Shown piece after piece: positions 26,864 through 35,127 of a stretch of 64,000 nucleotides of DNA (position 1 is its first letter; each line of letters starts with the position of its first letter). Under the pieces are notes generated by a model. That model saw nothing but the letters and a program-made list of their open reading frames with translations, searched no databases and had not been told where the DNA came from. Source of the DNA: Gemmatimonadaceae bacterium (lineage in GTDB: Bacteria; Gemmatimonadota; Gemmatimonadetes; Gemmatimonadales; Gemmatimonadaceae); contig JBBJNV010000010.1 in the NCBI GenBank assembly GCA_037721215.1, positions 62,001 through 126,000 of the forward strand, read 5' to 3'. The position numbers and the translations under genes were made by a program.

Positions 26864-28423
26864 CTACTGCCCAGACCTTCCCTGCGTCGCACGTGCCTGC
26901 CGGACAATCTCCTTTACCTCGGCCAGCAGCTTCGGTCCATTATATGGGATCCCATCTTTAATCGTCCACTCAACGCCGCCAGTGCGAACCTCTTTCCCGT
27001 CTTTGATGTCCTCGATCCCGGTTGGGTAGAGAACCTTGAGATTCTCCAGCGGATTCCCCTTTACTACTATCAGATCGGCGAGATATCCAGCGCGCACCCG
27101 GCCCAGCCGCGCTTCTTCGCCGAGGATCTTCGCATTGTTACCGGTTGCATGCTGGATGACCTTTATCGGGCTGAAGCCGGCCTCTTCGTGCAGCTCGAGC
27201 TCGCGAATGAGCCCGAATCCGTATAGCTGATAGATGAATCCCGCATCATCGCCGGCACCGATGAGGCCGCCCCGACGCTCGAATTCGCGCAACGCGTTCA
27301 TCCATATCCGGTAGTTCTCCTTCCAGAACGTTTCGTCGGTCGACGTCCATCCAAAGAAATACGAGCCGTGGTTGGCGGCGTCGGGCCGGAAATATTTCTC
27401 CAGCGTCGGGTGCAGATAATCCTTGAACCATGGCTGGGTCTGCGCGCGCTGGAGGTCACGGCTCGCCTCGTAGATATCAAGGGTCGGCATCCAGGCAACC
27501 CTGGCCGCGACCATGCCATCCAGAACCTTCAGGAGCTTGTCGGGATCGGCCTCCCGCCACAGCCGTCCCGCATATCTGAACCGATCGACTTCGTTCCGGT
27601 AGTTATAGGTCGCGGGAAACCTCTGACCGCCGTCAATCAGCGCAGCGTCGGGAATGCCATACCAGTGCTCGATGCTCGTCGTGCCCAGCCGTATGTCGTC
27701 CCAGGCATTCGTTTCCTCGACGCCGGCATGGTGGGCAACGCGAAGCCCGACTTTCTTCGCCTCGTCTTCCATCGCCGTCATCAAGTCTCGATCGATTCCA
27801 GTGCTCTTGATTCCATCGGCGCCCATACGCTTCAGTTCGCGCACGCGCGCACGAGCCGCTTCAGGCGTGCGCGGAAAAGGCGGTGCGCCGAACCGCGCGT
27901 AAACGAAAATGCGGGGCGATGCGATTTCCCCGCGCTGGCTTCGGCCGCGTAGCGCAATGAGTTTGCCTGTGTCATCAGCGCCTACTTCGCGCACGCTGGT
28001 GATGCCGCAAGCCAACCAGAGTTTTAGCTCATAGTCGAGAGGCTGAGGAATGCCTCCGCGTTCATCCTGGACATGCGCATGCCCGTTGATCAACCCCGGA
28101 AGCACGTAGTTTCCCGTCGCGTCGATCTCGGTATCGCCCGACGGCCGCTTTGCCGTGCCGGATTTCAAAGCGACAGGATCGAGCCACACGACATCGGTAA
28201 TGCGATTTCCTCGAACGACTATATCTGCCGGGCCCGACGCCGGTGTGCCGTTTCCGTCGACAATTGTAGCGTTGCGGATCACCAGGCTGGCCGCTCGCGA
28301 GCCGCTCACGGGACCGCGCGATGTCGTCTGGGCATCGGCACCATCGGCCATGCCCGACGCACCCGCCACCAGCGATGCGAGCGCAATACTGCGCCGCCAA
28401 CGGACAAGGCCTGAAAAACGCAA
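26864..28423 (-). CDS. Secreted amidohydrolase-superfamily hydrolase
   Basis: 519 residues with a cleavable signal peptide (ASLVAGASGMADGADA). The metal-dependent TIM-barrel motifs are present: HxH in INGHAHVQ, Lys in GADGIKSTG, His in RVAHHAG, His in SIEHWYG and Asp in IGAGDDAG. The N- and C-terminal beta parts (IRNATIVDGNG, GYLADLIVVKGNP) form the usual composite sandwich. Related secreted members act as Xaa-Pro-type dipeptidases or imidazolonepropionase-like enzymes; the substrate is open. It ends 8 bases from the LuxR-type gene in a tail-to-tail arrangement. Confidence 0.9.
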   Translation of the reverse strand: MRFSGLVRWRRSIALASLVAGASGMADGADAQTTSRGPVSGSRAASLVIRNATIVDGNGTPASGPADIVVRGNRITDVVWLDPVALKSGTAKRPSGDTEIDATGNYVLPGLINGHAHVQDERGGIPQPLDYELKLWLACGITSVREVGADDTGKLIALRGRSQRGEIASPRIFVYARFGAPPFPRTPEAARARVRELKRMGADGIKSTGIDRDLMTAMEDEAKKVGLRVAHHAGVEETNAWDDIRLGTTSIEHWYGIPDAALIDGGQRFPATYNYRNEVDRFRYAGRLWREADPDKLLKVLDGMVAARVAWMPTLDIYEASRDLQRAQTQPWFKDYLHPTLEKYFRPDAANHGSYFFGWTSTDETFWKENYRIWMNALREFERRGGLIGAGDDAGFIYQLYGFGLIRELELHEEAGFSPIKVIQHATGNNAKILGEEARLGRVRAGYLADLIVVKGNPLENLKVLYPTGIEDIKDGKEVRTGGVEWTIKDGIPYNGPKLLAEVKEIVRQARATQGRSGQ

Positions 28424-28467
28424 TCGAAATCTCCTTTTGGGGTCGAAAGAATCTACATCCCGGAAAT

Positions 28468-28494
28468 GAAAAAGGGCCGGCTTTCGCCGGACCT
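28468..28494 (-). terminator. Rho-independent terminator of the tonB-like gene
   Basis: On the minus strand the sequence reads GGTCCGGC-GAAA-GCCGGCCC followed by TTTTTC: a GC-rich stem with one mismatch, a GAAA tetraloop and a T-run, 28 bases after the tonB-like stop. Confidence 0.8.
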
Positions 28495-28521
28495 TGCCAT
28501 GAGATGCAGACCAGTCCCGCT

Positions 28522-29316
28522 TCAGGCGTCGAGTTTGAACACGAAGGCCTGCTGTACTACCTGAGACACATTGGTCTTGCCAATCTGAGCCGGACGAAAG
28601 CGCATCCGGCTGAGCGCATTCTTCACCGCGCTGGTGAATTGAGGGTTTGAAGAGCTGAGCACCTTGAAGGTAGCCGTCTCGACCCGGCCGCTTTCGTTGA
28701 CAACGAACTGGGCGAGCACTTGCCCCTGAACCCCTGACGACCTGAGACCCTCTGGATAGGCCACCGACGTTCCCGAGATTGCGGTGACCTGACGCTCGAC
28801 CTCAAACTCAGCGTAGTTCTTGTTGGTGTCGACACCGCCCGCTGCACCCTCCTTGGTGCCGCTGCTGCCCGCCACTCCATCCGAGCTTCCACCACGGACG
28901 CCTTTGCCGGAAAAATCGGCTTCGTTCGTCGCCTTCGCTGAAAGGTCGATAGTCGGAATCGTGGTGGGGATGTTGACCGGCGCCTCGAGAACCTTGAAGC
29001 CCTTGGGCGGAGCGATCTCAGCCTTGGGCGCTGGCGGAAGCGGAGTCGGCCGGTGATCGCTTGGCGGTGGCGGCTTCTTCGGCTTCGCTTTTGGCGGGGG
29101 TGGAGGCGGCTCATCCTTCTTTACTACCGGAGGTGGGGGCGGCTCGGCAGTCTTGACGAAATTTACCTTCTGTTGCCGCTTCTCGTTGACATCAGGCACA
29201 CCGGCACGAGCCGTGGCGTAGACCGCAAAGAGCACCAGCGACGAGTGAAAGACAACGCTCGCGACGGTGCCGCCGGCCATGCGCTGTTTTTTTGATTGCG
29301 ATTCGAGCAGCATCAT
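28522..29316 (-). CDS. TonB-family energy transducer
   Basis: 264 residues. One N-terminal membrane anchor (about 17-38) is followed by a long Pro/Lys-rich periplasmic spacer (several PPPPP runs, about 58-110), a Gly/Ser-rich linker and a C-terminal TonB fold (about 170-264): YPEGLRSSGVQGQVLAQFVV, ESGRVETATFKVL, ALSRMRFRPAQIG. It should couple the proton motive force to outer-membrane transport. No exbBD or receptor gene is adjacent. The true start may be the second Met at 29313. Confidence 0.87.
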   Translation of the reverse strand: MMLLESQSKKQRMAGGTVASVVFHSSLVLFAVYATARAGVPDVNEKRQQKVNFVKTAEPPPPPVVKKDEPPPPPPKAKPKKPPPPSDHRPTPLPPAPKAEIAPPKGFKVLEAPVNIPTTIPTIDLSAKATNEADFSGKGVRGGSSDGVAGSSGTKEGAAGGVDTNKNYAEFEVERQVTAISGTSVAYPEGLRSSGVQGQVLAQFVVNESGRVETATFKVLSSSNPQFTSAVKNALSRMRFRPAQIGKTNVSQVVQQAFVFKLDA

Positions 29317-29533
29317 TGCGGAAAGCTCCGGGGTTGAACAACGTCGTAACTATAGGCAAACGCCCGGCCATAAAGTGCTTTATTTCAAATTTATGCAGGC
29401 ATTTGTCCCGAAGTAATAAGGGGTTAATCGTCAGTTAATGGAACCGCCATCCATTGCCGAAAAGAATTGGCGGCAGCCGCACCGTGTGTTTTCTTTGTAT
29501 TTCGCAAACCCACCACTGAAGCCTCAACAGATA

Positions 29534-30211
29534 ATGACACGCCTACGAAAACCTCTCATCCTGGCAGCGCTGGTTGTAGCCACTGGCTGCGGCGAGTCCG
29601 CCACCGGGCCGGTCGCATTGCCCGCGCTCCGGCACGACCCGATTCTGTTTGTCCATGGCTACGGCGGCAACGGCGGCAACTGGCAAGATCTCAAGGCTTT
29701 GTTCAAGGCCGACGGCTGGCTGGATCAGGAATTGTATTCCTACAATTACAGCTTTACGGCATCCAATGCCACGAGCGCTGAGGAGATTCGTGCGCAAGTG
29801 GACGGAATCATCGCCAGCACAGGCGCTGTAAAAGTGGATATCGTGGCCTTCTCCATGGGCAGCATCTCTTCGCGCTACTATCTCAGGAATCTCGGGGGGG
29901 CGTCGAAGGTGGAGGCGTGGGTTTCGCTCGCCGGACCGAATCACGGAACGGATACCGCCGATAACTGCAGCTTCACGCCGTGCAGGGAAATTCAGATCGG
30001 TTCCCCGTTTCTCGCGGCGCTCAACGTGGGAGATGAAACCCCAGGATTGACCCGTTACGCCACATGGCGTTCACCCTGCGACCTGACAATCAATCCCGAT
30101 CAGAGCGTCCCGCTTTCCGGCGCTACAAACAATGAAAGCGCGTGCATCAACCACATCGAATTTCTCGTGCACGCACCTACCTACAGGCAGGTGCGGGATT
30201 TCGTGGATTAA
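29534..30211 (+). CDS. Secreted lipase-like alpha/beta hydrolase lipoprotein
   Basis: About 225 residues from the ATG at 29534, where the signal peptide MTRLRKPLILAALVVATGCG supplies a lipobox. The oxyanion segment ILFVHGYGGNGGNW and the nucleophile elbow VAFSMGSISS (AxSxG, first Gly replaced as in several Bacillus-type lipases) are clear. Asp candidates are in LTINPDQS and His in CINHIEFL. Paired Cys residues (DNCSFTPC) may form a disulfide. Predicted triacylglycerol lipase or esterase of the envelope. Converges on the outer-membrane gene 12 bases away. Confidence 0.88.
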   Translation: MTRLRKPLILAALVVATGCGESATGPVALPALRHDPILFVHGYGGNGGNWQDLKALFKADGWLDQELYSYNYSFTASNATSAEEIRAQVDGIIASTGAVKVDIVAFSMGSISSRYYLRNLGGASKVEAWVSLAGPNHGTDTADNCSFTPCREIQIGSPFLAALNVGDETPGLTRYATWRSPCDLTINPDQSVPLSGATNNESACINHIEFLVHAPTYRQVRDFVD

Positions 30212-30223
30212 CTCAACAGCCGT

Positions 30224-31249
30224 CTACCTGCCGAAGCTGAATCCAATAGAGCCGTAGGTTCGGTTGTCTGCGGGCTGAGCGCCATCGAACTGGTTGAAGG
30301 TGTCGACCGTTCCGCCGCTCACCCGCCCTATCTCCGCGACTATTCGAAGTACCTGCGACGTGAACCATACGCTGCCGAAGACGTTGTTCCGTTTCAGCTT
30401 CTGGGTGAGCATGATCGGGCCTCCGCTACCTCCCTCCGATGTGGGCCGCGGCGCCACACTCACTCGAATCGCAGCGTTGTTATTGTAGGTATCCTGCCCG
30501 AATCCCCCACCAACTCCCAGAAACAGGAGACTTTTGCCGGCTACGGCACGCCACGATCTGGAGCGAACCTGCAGACTGTCAAGGAACAGCATGTCCTCCC
30601 CCGACACACCAGCGATGTCTACCCGCGGCAACTCACGCTCCAGAAAGCTGATGGACACACCGGGAATCAGCGCGGTTTCCTGCACGAGGCCGAGCTTGCC
30701 CCCATATCCCAGCTTCCACGCCCCGCCGGGCAGGGTGACATCGAAGGCACCCTGCGTGTAGTTCGGGACATATGAAGCACTGACGAGCAGATCGAGGCCG
30801 CCGACGTTGGTAAGGCCGAGCGGCAGCCCTCGGAAAATTCCCAGTGCAAGGTCGCCCGTGACGAAACCCGCCGGCTTGTTGTCGAGCGAGTACGTGCTCG
30901 ACTGAGCGCCACGGGTCGACGGAACCACCCGGTCTACCTCGGGAAGCGACGCCCGTAACGCGTTGCCACGCAGGCCGATCGAAAAATGACCGAGGCCGCC
31001 CAGCGTGCCCGTGATCCCCTGAGTCGCACTTCCTCCTGCAAGGACGGCCCCAAGCTGCGGCGCCGTGTACTTGAAGAGATCGATCGCTTTCTGGCAGGCG
31101 TCCTGCGCGATCTTTGTGTTGTTCGGAGTGCCGCCGGCGTTGAACGATCCGGAAGGGCACTGCGGGTCGATCCCCTGCGCCAGGCTCACCGAACCGGAAA
31201 TAGCGGTCAGAAGAGGTGCAAGGACGAATGCGGCCAGACGTGATCTCAT
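30224..31249 (-). CDS. Putative outer-membrane beta-barrel protein
   Basis: 341 residues with a Sec signal peptide ending SVSLAQG. The body is rich in alternating hydrophobic/Gly strands (GHFSIGLRGNAL, LDLLVSASYVPNY, WKLGYGGKLGL, SLLFLGVGGGFG, NVFGSVWFTSQVLRIVAEIG) and ends YGSIGFSFGR, with an aromatic near the C-terminus as expected for a barrel. An N-terminal Cys-containing part (DPQCPSGS ... DACQKA) precedes the barrel. No family name recognised. Confidence 0.75.
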   Translation of the reverse strand: MRSRLAAFVLAPLLTAISGSVSLAQGIDPQCPSGSFNAGGTPNNTKIAQDACQKAIDLFKYTAPQLGAVLAGGSATQGITGTLGGLGHFSIGLRGNALRASLPEVDRVVPSTRGAQSSTYSLDNKPAGFVTGDLALGIFRGLPLGLTNVGGLDLLVSASYVPNYTQGAFDVTLPGGAWKLGYGGKLGLVQETALIPGVSISFLERELPRVDIAGVSGEDMLFLDSLQVRSRSWRAVAGKSLLFLGVGGGFGQDTYNNNAAIRVSVAPRPTSEGGSGGPIMLTQKLKRNNVFGSVWFTSQVLRIVAEIGRVSGGTVDTFNQFDGAQPADNRTYGSIGFSFGR

Positions 31250-31340
31250 TGGTTAACTACCCTGACTCTGCACATGTGGTGACACGACGAACGGAATACC
31301 CGGCTCGTCACCTGCTGATCCATGCAAACTACGTGCAGCA

Positions 31341-32531
31341 TTAACCTGCATGCTCCGGACCCTGACGGGGTGATCCCAATCCAGCGCCACTCAAAGCCTG
31401 ATCCAGATCCGAGATCAGGTCACTTACATTTTCGAGACCGATGTTGAGACGGACCAGACGGTCTCCGTAGCCGGTTTCGTAGCTTCGTTTCAGATCAAAG
31501 CCAGGAACGGCGAGGCTCGTGACACCACCCCAGCTGAAACCCACCTTGAATAACGCGAGGGCATCGATAAACCCGAGGATCGTGTCCCGCTCGGTGCCTT
31601 CGACGAATACTATCGAGAACAGGCTTGCCGAGCCGGTAAAGTCGCGCGTCCAGTTTGGGTGACCCGGACAGGAAGGCAGAGCGGGGTGCAACACGGTTGC
31701 GATCGCCGGATGAACTGCGAGCCAGCGAGCAACCTCGAGCGCGCTTATCTCCAGCGCCGACAGCCTGACAGCCAGCGTCTGCATACCGCGCAGCGCGAGT
31801 GAGCAGTCATCGGGCGACACGCCGAGCCCGAGCAAGCCGTGCACTCGACCCAGTTTTTCGTAAAGGGCCATGTCCCTGACTGTCACCGAGCCGAGGATCA
31901 GGTCACTGTGCCCGCCGATGTATTTGGTGATTGCCTGCATCGTGACATCGACTGAGTGGGCGAAGGCATCGAAGTAGATCCCCGCCGCATACGTGTTGTC
32001 GAGCGCGACAAGTGCACCGTGCCGGTGTGCGACTTCCGCGATAGCCGGGACGTCCTGAACCTCCATCGTGATCGAACCCGGACTTTCACACCAGATCAGT
32101 CGCGTGTTTGGGCGCATCCGCGCCTCGAGTTCAAATCCCTCGAGAGGGGGATAGTATTCGACCTCGACGCCGAACCGCCGGAGCACGTGATCCAGAGCGC
32201 GATTGGGGCCATACGCGCTGTCGGGGGCAAGCACGTGGTCTCCCGCGCTTGTAAATGCGAAGTAGATGAGTGCGATCGCAGCCTGGCCACCGGGAGTCAG
32301 AAATGTCCGCTCACCTTTCTCCAGTTCCGCAATCCGCGACGCCAGCTCACGTGTCGTCGGCGTCCCGAAGAGCCCGTAGCTGTAGCCCGCTTCATGCCGC
32401 CAGTCGTCCTTTACGTCGGCGGCGCGAGGGAAAACGGTGGTCGAGCCCCGAAACACCGGTGTGACGAGTGACTCGAATCCCTCCGCGTATTCCGCATCGG
32501 AATGAATCAGCTTCGTCGTCCAGTGCGTCAT
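31341..32531 (-). CDS. metC: Cystathionine beta-lyase (PLP-dependent)
   Basis: 396 residues of the Cys/Met metabolism PLP family. The start THWTTKLIHSDAEYAEGFES, the active-site tyrosine region YGLFGTPTTRELASRIAELE, the PLP-binding TPGGQAAIALIY and the Schiff-base Lys in MQAITKYIGGHSD are visible, and SWGGVTSLAVP near the C-terminus is typical of the proteobacterial MetC branch. It would cleave cystathionine to homocysteine, pyruvate and ammonia. Cystathionine gamma-synthase activity cannot be excluded from sequence. Monocistronic. Confidence 0.88.
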   Translation of the reverse strand: MTHWTTKLIHSDAEYAEGFESLVTPVFRGSTTVFPRAADVKDDWRHEAGYSYGLFGTPTTRELASRIAELEKGERTFLTPGGQAAIALIYFAFTSAGDHVLAPDSAYGPNRALDHVLRRFGVEVEYYPPLEGFELEARMRPNTRLIWCESPGSITMEVQDVPAIAEVAHRHGALVALDNTYAAGIYFDAFAHSVDVTMQAITKYIGGHSDLILGSVTVRDMALYEKLGRVHGLLGLGVSPDDCSLALRGMQTLAVRLSALEISALEVARWLAVHPAIATVLHPALPSCPGHPNWTRDFTGSASLFSIVFVEGTERDTILGFIDALALFKVGFSWGGVTSLAVPGFDLKRSYETGYGDRLVRLNIGLENVSDLISDLDQALSGAGLGSPRQGPEHAG

Positions 32532-32589
32532 GATGGGTCGCGTCGCCCGTTATTCACTACTCGTTCGCGCTGCCAGTATCCGCGGGTAA

Positions 32590-33036
32590 CTAGCGTCGCG
32601 CACGATTCCGGCGTGCGATGTTGGCGCACACGTTGCTGAACGCTCTCGATCCTTCCGACCGCGGCTTGAACCGGTCCCAGTTCATGAACCGTATGTCCTC
32701 CTGGCTCGGCATGACCCCTTCTCTGACGACAGCTCCGTTAGCCGAATAAAACGACTCAGTGAGCCGCTTGATGCGCACCGGGGTGCAGCGGATCAACGCG
32801 ACTTCCGTCATCGCCATGTATGGCCGCCGGCTTTCGAGAGCGTGCAGTTTTGCGTAATCCCATCGGGTGCGAGTCATGTACGAGCCGTCCGCGTTCCTGC
32901 TCGCGTTGGCGGTATCGAAAGCGACACTCACGTTGGCATCCTTGTACACCACGGGCCACGGCGCCTGCGCCTGCATGGACGACGCAGCAACCGTCAGGGC
33001 CGCGCCAGCGACCATTAACTGCAGAACAAGTTTCAT
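32590..33036 (-). CDS. Secreted hypothetical protein (surface-adhesin-E-like)
   Basis: 148 residues with a Sec signal peptide ending SSMQAQA. The mature part WPVVYKDANVSVAFDTANAS, MTRTRWDYAK and a conserved Cys pair (LIRCTPVRIKR; SNVCANIARR) resemble small surface-adhesin protein E-like domains, but the match is by eye only. It lies 26 bases downstream of the receiver-GAF-kinase gene and may share its transcript. Confidence 0.65.
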   Translation of the reverse strand: MKLVLQLMVAGAALTVAASSMQAQAPWPVVYKDANVSVAFDTANASRNADGSYMTRTRWDYAKLHALESRRPYMAMTEVALIRCTPVRIKRLTESFYSANGAVVREGVMPSQEDIRFMNWDRFKPRSEGSRAFSNVCANIARRNRARR

Positions 33037-33062
33037 CTGTGAGATCCCTGTAGTTGGTACCG

Positions 33063-34697
33063 CTACGGTGCCGCCGGCAAAGTAAAACTGAACGCGGCGC
33101 CGCTCTGTGGAGGACTCTCTACCCAGATGCGGCCACCGTGTGCCTCCACAATTCCTTTCGCGATCGACAGCCCAAGACCAGTGCCCAGTTTTGCGGTGGA
33201 CTTTGCCTGCCAGTACCGGTCGAATACGTGGGCCAGATTCTCCTGCGGAATGCCGGGTCCGGTGTCGACGACGGTGAAATTCACCTCCGCACCGGCAGCC
33301 TTTGCCTGAATCCTGATCTCTCCACCCTTTGGAGTAAATTTGATGGCGTTACCGATCAGATTGGCAAATACCTGCAGCACCCGCTCGCGGTCGGCTCGCG
33401 CGCTGCCGGCGCCTGCTTCCACATCCGTCAGCACGTTTATCTGGCTTGCGCCCGCAAGGGGCGAAGCCGACTCCATGGCTTCGAGCACCAGTGAGTTAAC
33501 GTCCACCGAAACCGGATCGACGGCCAGACCCCCTGCCTGAATACGCGCAACATCGAGGAGATCCTTGATGAGGCGGTTTGCCCGCGTCGCCGCGCGCTGA
33601 ATTACCTCGAGCTGCCTCCGCGCCATCACCCGGCGATCTGTCGCAGGCGCAACTTCCAGAAGAAAGGATGCCGCCATGTGAATCGTATGCAGCGGATTCC
33701 TCAGGTCGTGAGACACGATCGCGACAAGGTCATCGCGTGCCCTCGTGGCTTCCTGAGCAGCCTTGAAAAGGCGGGCATTTTCCAGCGCCACCGAAGCAAG
33801 CTGCGCAAGCTGGGTCAGAACGGCTTCGTCAGATTCATCGAAGTCCCCCTCTTTTTTGTCCCACAGCTGAATCACGCCGAGCATCTGTCCGTCGCGCCCC
33901 ATCAAATCCGCGGAAAGCGTACTGAAAGGCCGCATAGCCATTTCCGACGGCGGAAGCGTGGGTATGTCCTGGCCGGCGGCAAGCGCGGCAATTATCTCCG
34001 GCGTCAGCGCGGGCATCGAGTCGCGCGTGGCATCGGCCCAGGAAGTGAGCTCGTGCTCGTTTTCGCCAGGCGCAGTCGCAAGCCACAGGGCTGTTTGTCC
34101 TTCGAGAACCGCATTCGACGTTGCGTTGCCATCTACAGCGAGCCGGGTTTCCGCTCGTTTCGCGTTCAGGATGCGTCGCGCATTCTCAGTCGTTGCCTGG
34201 AGCATGGCGTCGACGGCGAGCGTGGAGTTGATCTCGATTGCTGCCTGCGCTACTGACCGCAGCTGCATCGCATAGCGACGCAGCTCTCCGTCTGCCCGGT
34301 TAGCCTCGATCTCAGCTTGATGGACACGCACCACGCTTCGCAGACTCTGGCCCAGGCGCTCCGGCGTCAACATGCTCTTGGGTATGTAATCGGCAGCCCC
34401 GGCTTTCATCAACTCGACCGCTGTCTGCTCGTCACCAAAACCCGTCAGCATGATGAAGGGAATGAGTATTCCCTTCGCTCGCGCCTTCCGTACAACCTCG
34501 AGGCCGTCGCTGCCGGGCATACGGTAGTCGAGGATTGCGCAGTCGAACCGCGCCGCTTCGAGATGCCGAATTGCGCTATCCGCGTTGTTCGCTTCAACGA
34601 CGGAAACGTCTATTGCCGAGGCCTTGAGCGCACGCCTCACTGCCATGCGGTCGATCTCATCATCATCCACTACGAGAACACGCAGCACGGTATCCAT
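33063..34697 (-). CDS. Receiver-GAF-histidine kinase hybrid
   Basis: 544 residues. An N-terminal receiver domain (about 5-125) has the acidic pocket VVDDDEID, phospho-Asp in CAILDYRMPG and Lys in DYIPKSML. A GAF domain (about 150-310) and a HisKA domain with the phospho-His in VSHDLRNPLHTIH (about 325-395) follow, then an HATPase (about 435-544) with NLIGNAIKF, DTGPGIP and GTGLGLSIAKG. The receiver in front of the kinase is the layout of phosphorelay intermediates. No membrane segment. It begins 9 bases after the response regulator gene. Confidence 0.92.
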   Translation of the reverse strand: MDTVLRVLVVDDDEIDRMAVRRALKASAIDVSVVEANNADSAIRHLEAARFDCAILDYRMPGSDGLEVVRKARAKGILIPFIMLTGFGDEQTAVELMKAGAADYIPKSMLTPERLGQSLRSVVRVHQAEIEANRADGELRRYAMQLRSVAQAAIEINSTLAVDAMLQATTENARRILNAKRAETRLAVDGNATSNAVLEGQTALWLATAPGENEHELTSWADATRDSMPALTPEIIAALAAGQDIPTLPPSEMAMRPFSTLSADLMGRDGQMLGVIQLWDKKEGDFDESDEAVLTQLAQLASVALENARLFKAAQEATRARDDLVAIVSHDLRNPLHTIHMAASFLLEVAPATDRRVMARRQLEVIQRAATRANRLIKDLLDVARIQAGGLAVDPVSVDVNSLVLEAMESASPLAGASQINVLTDVEAGAGSARADRERVLQVFANLIGNAIKFTPKGGEIRIQAKAAGAEVNFTVVDTGPGIPQENLAHVFDRYWQAKSTAKLGTGLGLSIAKGIVEAHGGRIWVESPPQSGAAFSFTLPAAP

Positions 34698-34706
34698 GAG
34701 TCGGCC

Positions 34707-35123
34707 TTACGGCATCTCCACCAGCGTCCAGTACTTGTTCAGGGCGGCCATCCGTTCGCAGAAACTGCTGAACGTCACTGGCTTGAGGAGATATCCGGCA
34801 ACATTCAGGTTGTATGCATCGATCTTGTCCTGATCGTCGTTGGAGGTCGTCAACACCACCACCGGCGTGCTCGACAGATCGGCGTCGGCGCGAAGCGCTT
34901 CGAGAAATTCGATGCCGTTCATCTTCGGCATGTTGAGATCGAGAAGGACGAGACGTCTCTCTTTCGGCACGACGTCGCCTCGCAACATCTCGAGCGCCTC
35001 CAGGCCGTTACCGGCGACGAACAGAGGGTTCGACACGTGATTTTTCTCGAACGCACGCCGAACGTTCATCACATCGACTTCATCATCCTCCACCAGCAGG
35101 ATATTCAACACGCGCTCGCCCAT
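34707..35123 (-). CDS. Single-domain response regulator (Rcp1-like)
   Basis: 138 residues from the ATG at 35123. A stand-alone receiver: ILLVEDDEVDVMNVRRAF, phospho-Asp in RLVLLDLNMPKMNG, Thr in VVVLTTSNDD and Lys in GYLLKPVTF. There is no output domain. This type, with the long beta4-alpha4 loop and LDLNMPKM, pairs with phytochrome-like or PAS kinases as a phosphate shuttle. It starts 4 bases after the upstream PAS kinase and is followed by the receiver-kinase hybrid, so a three-protein relay is likely. Confidence 0.93.
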   Translation of the reverse strand: MGERVLNILLVEDDEVDVMNVRRAFEKNHVSNPLFVAGNGLEALEMLRGDVVPKERRLVLLDLNMPKMNGIEFLEALRADADLSSTPVVVLTTSNDDQDKIDAYNLNVAGYLLKPVTFSSFCERMAALNKYWTLVEMP

Positions 35124-35127
35124 CGCC